Assembly (NCBI GenBank): GCA_002928735.1
Contig: PERL01000003.1
Span: 269,455-333,454 of the forward strand
Source: Hyphomicrobium sp.
GTDB lineage: Bacteria > Pseudomonadota > Alphaproteobacteria > Rhizobiales > Hyphomicrobiaceae
Reading direction: 5' to 3'
Length of the DNA: 64,000 nt
Shown: one piece after another, positions 59,714-64,000 of the stretch
Position numbering within the stretch: the first letter of the stretch is position 1
Layout: each line of letters opens with the position of its first letter
Position numbers and translations under genes: made by a program
The notes under the pieces: generated by a model
What the model saw: the letters and a program-made list of their open reading frames with translations, nothing else
What the model was told of the DNA's origin: nothing
Databases searched by the model: none

Positions 59714-60910
59714 TCATTCGTCGGCGCGTTCGTAAATCCTGTTGCCGACGATGAGCAGCGTTGGGGCCGTGAGTTCGCCGCGATATCCAAAGGCGAAGGC
59801 GGCAGGGGGGTGGTTTGGCACATCGAAGCGTATGGTGCGGCCGGAGATAGCGTAGGCTCCGCTCAGCGACGTGCTCTCGTCTTTAAGCAACAGACTGCCG
59901 TCGGGATAAAACTCTATTGTGCTGGTCAGTAATTCCGTCGGCTGCCCGCCGGTCGCTAGGAAGCGGCCGTTGAACGACATCAATGCCGGAGCCGCGATGG
60001 TCTTGGCGGCGCCCGCGACGGCGGTGCCCTGGGTGCCGTCGGCGAAGGCTAGCGCGTAGGCTTCACCGTCGCGTTGCCAGCGGCCCGTTCCGGGGCTGCC
60101 GGGTGGGCGGGATGCGGGATCGAAATCGGCGGGCGCGCGGGCTTCACTCTCAAAGACGCGGCCGTCTTTGAGGAGGAGCGCGGTCACGGCGCTTGGTTCG
60201 GCTGCGGCGGATGGGTTGGCGCCATCGAAGGCGAAGCGCAGAAAAAAGATGACGTTTTCGATCTGTTCGTCGGGATTGGCGGGCGGTGCTGCGCTGGCTG
60301 CATTCGCTGCCGGTTCGGTGCCGTCTTCCGACCCCGGCGCTTCAGCGGGTCCGGCCAGTTGCGAGGTGAGATTGTCGTTCACGATGATGCCGGCAGCGCG
60401 CCATTGGTCGATGAGGGTGCGGGCGCGCATGATTTCGGGATTGGTGCCGGGCATGGTGGCGGGGGCGGCGAGGAGAATGAGCTGCAGCCTGCGGCCGGGG
60501 AGCGGATAACCGGTCGCCTCGATGCGCGCTTCGGTGCCGTCTTCCAGTTCGACGGTGAGGGGGACCAGGAGGCCCGGAGCGACCGCGTCAGAGGCAGGGA
60601 GCGGCGTGGGGTCGCCGGCGGGGCGGGGTTCGCCGAATAGATCCTCGATGAGGGCGGGTGCTTTTTCGACGATGGCGGATTTGATGTCGCCGTCGGCCGA
60701 CATAGCCGGTGGCGCAACGATTGTGACAGTTCCGTCGGGGGTCGGGCCGGAAAAGAGGGCAACGACATCGGTGAGGGTGACGGTCCAGCCGGTGGGGAGC
60801 GTGCCCAAGGGGGATGTGGGCTGCTGGGCGGCGGCGGGGCACAGATGGGCGGCGATTGTGGCGCAAATCGCCATCGCAACGCACTGAGCCGCTTGCCTTA
60901 TTAACGTCAT
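59714..60910 (-). CDS. Exported hypothetical protein
   Basis: A 398-residue protein from ATG 60910, with a G-rich ribosome binding stretch directly upstream. A signal peptide (AMAICATIAAHLCPAAA, ending near AAA-QQ) precedes a domain with LGTLPTGWTVTLTDVVAL and LPGRRLQLILLAAPATMP. After an Ala/Pro-rich linker the C-terminal half has lipocalin-like repeats (GTGRWQRDGEAYALAFADGT, GAYAISGRTIRFDVP). No family is recognised. The open frame continues to 62299, but that is the non-coding strand of the ion channel gene and should not be annotated. Confidence 0.7.
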   Translation of the reverse strand: MTLIRQAAQCVAMAICATIAAHLCPAAAQQPTSPLGTLPTGWTVTLTDVVALFSGPTPDGTVTIVAPPAMSADGDIKSAIVEKAPALIEDLFGEPRPAGDPTPLPASDAVAPGLLVPLTVELEDGTEARIEATGYPLPGRRLQLILLAAPATMPGTNPEIMRARTLIDQWRAAGIIVNDNLTSQLAGPAEAPGSEDGTEPAANAASAAPPANPDEQIENVIFFLRFAFDGANPSAAAEPSAVTALLLKDGRVFESEARAPADFDPASRPPGSPGTGRWQRDGEAYALAFADGTQGTAVAGAAKTIAAPALMSFNGRFLATGGQPTELLTSTIEFYPDGSLLLKDESTSLSGAYAISGRTIRFDVPNHPPAAFAFGYRGELTAPTLLIVGNRIYERADE

Positions 60911-61072
60911 TCCCCCGCCCCGTCGCGCTGCCGCAGAAGCGTGGCACCGATGGCGCACGGCCACCGGCCGGCCCCACCTTCGACTGAAGCAGGAAAATGT
61001 GCTGGTCGCCAAGGCCGGATTGTCCCTGGGCGGGCGGGGCCGATAGGGTCCGGCCAACATGGGGGACTTTTG

Positions 61073-62137
61073 ATGACTGGCTTCCAGTCTCGCTTTTTTT
61101 TGCTGATTGCCGGTCTCGTCTGCTTTGCCGGCTTGCTTTGGGGCAGCATAGCCATTGGGCAGGATGTGCCGGCGGCCGCGGAAGCCGCGACTGCGGAGGC
61201 GGCATCGCCGGGACCCGAAGAGGTGGTGACCGGGGTCTATATCAACGACATCCATGAGCTCGATTTTCGCACGCATAGCTATGCCGTGGATTTCTATGTC
61301 TGGTTCCGGTGGCGGAACAAGGACATCAATCCGGCGAAAACGATGGAATTCATGAACCGCTCGGCGCCGGACGATCATGTGCGCGAGCTCCTCTATGAAG
61401 AGCCCAAGGTGCTGCCGGACGGGAGCTTCTATGCGATCGTGCGTAATCAGGGGCGGTTTGCGACGAAATTGAAATTGGAGAACTACCCCTTCGACCGGCA
61501 GGATCTGGTGATCTTGTTCGAGGATTCGGCGAATGGGGTTGGGGCCCAAGTTTATCGCGCGGATGACAAGCCGGTGACGTTGTCTGGCAGTATCGTATTG
61601 CCTGGATTTGGGATCGAGACGGCGCGGCTGGAGATCGGTGCGCATCAGTATCCGACGAACTTCGGTGATCCGACGGTGGGGGCCGAGGACGCCTATTCGC
61701 GCGCGGCGGTCAGCATCGCGATCTCGCGTCCCATGACGGCGCTGTCGGTCAAGACGTTTCTGCCGATCCTGCTCATCATGGCGTGCGCGGGGCTCGTCTT
61801 GTTCATCCGGCCGGCGTTTATCGATGCGCGGGTTGGCCTGGGGATCACGGCGCTGTTGACGCTGGTCGCGTTGCAGCTGGCGGGCGGGTCTTCGTTGCCT
61901 GAGGTTGATTACCTGACGATGGTCGACAAGGTTTATTTGGCGTCTTATGGCTTCATCATGCTGGTGTTGTTCCGGGTGGTGCGCGCCTCGTGGCGCGACA
62001 GCGGCGGGGAGGCGGCCATTGCTCGGGCGGACCGGGTGTGGTTCGCGCTGATTGTTCTGCTTTATGTTGTGGCGTTGACGGGGATCACCGCTGACAGCTT
62101 TGGCGAATTGATGCGTGCCGCGCCGTTGGCTGCTTGA
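61073..62137 (+). CDS. Pentameric ligand-gated ion channel homologue (Cys-loop/GLIC-type)
   Basis: A 354-residue protein with a GGGGGA ribosome binding site 6 bases before ATG 61073. A signal peptide (about 1-30) is followed by an extracellular beta-sandwich (about 50-215). This has YAVDFYVWFRWRN, the cys-less Cys-loop YPFDRQDLVILFED (138-151) and the final ISRP before the membrane. Four membrane helices follow at about 222-246, 252-272 (pore-lining M2, VGLGITALLTLVALQLA), 284-303 and 321-342, with SLPEVDYLTMVDKVYLASYG linking M2 and M3. This matches bacterial pentameric channels such as GLIC and ELIC. The ligand is unknown. Confidence 0.9.
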   Translation: MTGFQSRFFLLIAGLVCFAGLLWGSIAIGQDVPAAAEAATAEAASPGPEEVVTGVYINDIHELDFRTHSYAVDFYVWFRWRNKDINPAKTMEFMNRSAPDDHVRELLYEEPKVLPDGSFYAIVRNQGRFATKLKLENYPFDRQDLVILFEDSANGVGAQVYRADDKPVTLSGSIVLPGFGIETARLEIGAHQYPTNFGDPTVGAEDAYSRAAVSIAISRPMTALSVKTFLPILLIMACAGLVLFIRPAFIDARVGLGITALLTLVALQLAGGSSLPEVDYLTMVDKVYLASYGFIMLVLFRVVRASWRDSGGEAAIARADRVWFALIVLLYVVALTGITADSFGELMRAAPLAA

Positions 62138-62150
62138 CGAAGAGGCATCA

Positions 62151-62882
62151 ATGCAGCCCGCGCGGGTGACGTATGTCGAGACGTGCGACCTCACCGTCAG
62201 CGATGCGGCGTGGGCTTTTGCGCGTGACAACGCCGATGCGATCGACGCGCACTGGCAGCGGGCGACGTTGGCCAATCCATCGTATTTCAATGGCTGCATT
62301 TATGTGCTGGCGGAGTCGCGGCTGGAAGATGGCGTGTTCTCCGGGCGGCTGATCGCGGCGGAGTTCAAGGCGTTTCTCTACTGGAAAGAGACGGGGCAGA
62401 CGGACACGTCGGTGTGCGATGTGTTCGGGTCGGCGCTGATCCGCTCCGGCGATGGGGCCATTCTGCTGGGACGGCAGCGGGCTGGCAATCTGAATGCGGG
62501 GCTCGTCTATCTGCCGGGCGGGTTCATCGATCCGCGCGACCGCGACGATGATGGCCGCGTCGATATCCGGGCAAGCGTGCTGCGCGAGGTGGAAGAGGAG
62601 ACGGGGCTCAGGGCGCACACGCTGGCGGTGAGCGAAGGGTTCTTGATCACCCGCGTTGGGCAGCAGGTGTCGATCGCGGTGGAACTCGTGGGCGACGGTG
62701 ATGCGAGCCGGATGATAGCGTTCATGCGGGAAGCGGTGGCGCACGAAGCGGCGCCGGAGTTAGAGGAGATCGTGGCGGTACGGACCGTGGCCGATCTCGA
62801 TCCGCTGCCGATGCCGGAGTTTGCGCAGGTGCTGCTGTGGCATGTGTTGGCGGGGCGTGCGCCGGTTGCAACAGAGCGATGA
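62151..62882 (+). CDS. Nudix hydrolase family protein with interrupted Nudix box
   Basis: A 243-residue protein from ATG 62151 with AAGAGG 6 bases upstream. The Nudix region reads GGFIDP (123-128), then an extra acidic loop (RDRDDDGRVDI), then REVEEETGL (145-153). The normal GX5EX7REUXEEXGU spacing is therefore stretched by about 12 residues and lacks the first Glu. The essential REVxEE metal-binding residues remain. The N-terminal 90 residues form a separate unassigned domain. The substrate is unknown. It lies 13 bases after the channel gene and is probably co-transcribed with it. Confidence 0.85.
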   Translation: MQPARVTYVETCDLTVSDAAWAFARDNADAIDAHWQRATLANPSYFNGCIYVLAESRLEDGVFSGRLIAAEFKAFLYWKETGQTDTSVCDVFGSALIRSGDGAILLGRQRAGNLNAGLVYLPGGFIDPRDRDDDGRVDIRASVLREVEEETGLRAHTLAVSEGFLITRVGQQVSIAVELVGDGDASRMIAFMREAVAHEAAPELEEIVAVRTVADLDPLPMPEFAQVLLWHVLAGRAPVATER

Positions 62883-62959
62883 TGGCGGGCCGCTTCCTCT
62901 TGGAGGCGGCTTCGGAATGGGGTAAGTGCCGCTCTCAGCGATGACAGAGGCGGGGACCC

Positions 62960-63868
62960 ATGCGGCTTTCCTTCAGCACCTTGGATGTTTTCACCGACCG
63001 GCGCTTTGGCGGCAATCCGCTGGCGGTCGTGCACGGCGCGGGCGGTCTGACGGACGATCAGATGCAGGCGATTGCGCGCGAGTTCAATTTGTCGGAGACG
63101 GTGTTCGTGCTACCGGCGGAGAACCCGGCGCATTCGGCGCGCTTGCGGATTTTTACGCCGGTGAAGGAATTGCCGTTCGCGGGGCATCCCACCGTTGGGA
63201 CGGCGGCGCTGTTGGCTGAAAACAAGTTCGGGCAGGGGCGGGATGCGGATGCGCTGATCGTTCTGGAGGAGGGCATCGGCACGTTGCGCGTCGGCGTGCG
63301 GCTGAGGGCCGATCAGACGCCGTTCGCCGAATTTGATGCGCCGAAGGTGCCGGTGGAAGCGGGCACGCTGCCGCCGGTCGATGTTCTGGCGGCGGGGCTG
63401 GGCTTGATCCCGAGCGAGATCGGGTTCGAGAACCACAAGCCGGTATGTTATGCGGTGGGGAATGCATTCGCGTTCGTGCCGATTGCGTCGCGTGAGGCGA
63501 TTGCGCGGGCGCGCGTCAACGGCAGCCATTGGGCACCGGCGTTTTCGCAGCAGGGGCTCGTGGGTGCTTATCTTTACACGCGGCAGTGCGAGCACACGAC
63601 GTCGTCGTTTCATGTGCGCATGTTTGCGCCCGATGCGGGGGTGCCGGAAGATCCCGCGACCGGATCGGCGGCGGTGTGTTTTGCCGGCGTGATCGCGCGC
63701 TTCGACCGGCTGCCGCATGGCACGCACCGCAGGACCATTGAGCAGGGTTTCGAAATGCAGCGGCCGAGCTTGGTGTCGCTGGTGCTTACCATCGACGGGC
63801 AGGGGCTCGAAGGCGTGCGCATCGGCGGGCATAGCGTGCGCATGAGCGAGGGCACGATCGAGGTGTGA
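62960..63868 (+). CDS. PhzF family isomerase-like protein
   Basis: A 302-residue protein of the PhzF (phenazine biosynthesis) / diaminopimelate epimerase-like fold. It has RFGGNPLAVV at the start, the catalytic Glu46 in FNLSETVFVLP, RIFTPVKELPFAGHPTVG (64-80) and the second-half repeat MFAPDAGVPEDPATGSAAVCFAG. Most family members outside phenazine clusters have unknown substrates, and no phenazine genes are present here. It is the last gene in the window and follows the Nudix gene by 77 bases. Confidence 0.9.
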   Translation: MRLSFSTLDVFTDRRFGGNPLAVVHGAGGLTDDQMQAIAREFNLSETVFVLPAENPAHSARLRIFTPVKELPFAGHPTVGTAALLAENKFGQGRDADALIVLEEGIGTLRVGVRLRADQTPFAEFDAPKVPVEAGTLPPVDVLAAGLGLIPSEIGFENHKPVCYAVGNAFAFVPIASREAIARARVNGSHWAPAFSQQGLVGAYLYTRQCEHTTSSFHVRMFAPDAGVPEDPATGSAAVCFAGVIARFDRLPHGTHRRTIEQGFEMQRPSLVSLVLTIDGQGLEGVRIGGHSVRMSEGTIEV

Positions 63869-64000
63869 GGGGGACGTGCGAAAGCAGCGGCTCCGGTGAT
63901 GGGAGTCGGGTGAGGACAGGCAGGGGGCAAGACCGGCGCGCTTGCGATTATTTTGTAGAGACTGATGCGACGCACCGGCCTCGCCACGGACCACGGGGGT

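Noticed and set aside
60911..62299. N-terminal part of the 861-codon leftward frame
   Set aside because: Only the part from ATG 60910 leftward looks like protein; the rest is the antisense reading of the ion channel gene, rich in Arg, Pro and His.

Overview
The window reads as a chromosomal segment of a GC-rich alphaproteobacterium, most likely order Hyphomicrobiales (Rhizobiales) and possibly a Hyphomicrobium-like methylotroph. This is inferred from high GC, the rpiA / DUF2059 / gor block, a DUF2865 protein, a MeaB GTPase, class II DAHP synthase, a class I-fold aspartate aminotransferase and an elongated UvrB. No rRNA, tRNA, CRISPR array, integrase or insertion sequence was found. Two strong intrinsic terminators were found (after the aspartate aminotransferase gene and after ilvC).

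Layout. 0-5.4 kb: uvrB lies among AT-richer accessory genes: a left-edge gene with a HEPN-like RNxxxH motif (cut by the window edge), an HNH endonuclease with a probable PUA-like reader domain, and a small orphan. 5.4-11 kb: an SDR, small membrane proteins, aspartate aminotransferase, and a cytochrome b561-like / cytochrome c' pair. 11-20 kb: an EF-G paralogue that lacks the catalytic His, a membrane-anchored VOC protein, exported MsrA and MsrB, SfsA, a CinA-N/MoaB-like protein and an RlpA-like protein. 20-28.6 kb: topA, gph, rpiA, a DUF2059 protein, gor, an SDR and a YceI protein. 28.6-28.9 kb: two long, related, inverted palindromes (REPIN-like). 28.9-42 kb: DAHP synthase, an APC permease, nadE, gltX, a MoaD-like / BNR-repeat pair, a DUF2865 protein, cysS, three tiny membrane proteins with a GNAT enzyme, and cimA. 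42-53 kb: a pentapeptide-repeat protein, meaB, an M48 protease, a LOG-family enzyme, a LysM protein, an Atm1-type ABC exporter, a Ca/Na antiporter, serB and miaA. 54-58.8 kb: ilvI - exported protein - ilvH, then ilvC. 58.8-64 kb: a beta-barrel protein, a pentameric ligand-gated ion channel homologue, a Nudix protein and a PhzF-like protein.

How the genes fit together. CimA makes citramalate from pyruvate and acetyl-CoA. With IlvIH and IlvC also in the window, isoleucine can plausibly be made without threonine deaminase. Gor, MsrA, MsrB, YceI and cytochrome c' suggest investment in redox and envelope stress. The least explained items are the HEPN-like and reader-HNH genes on the left, the palindrome pair, the MoaD/BNR pair, the secreted gene inside the ilvIH operon, the tiny membrane-protein cluster upstream of cimA, and the bacterial channel. 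Functions come from reading motifs by eye; no database search was run.
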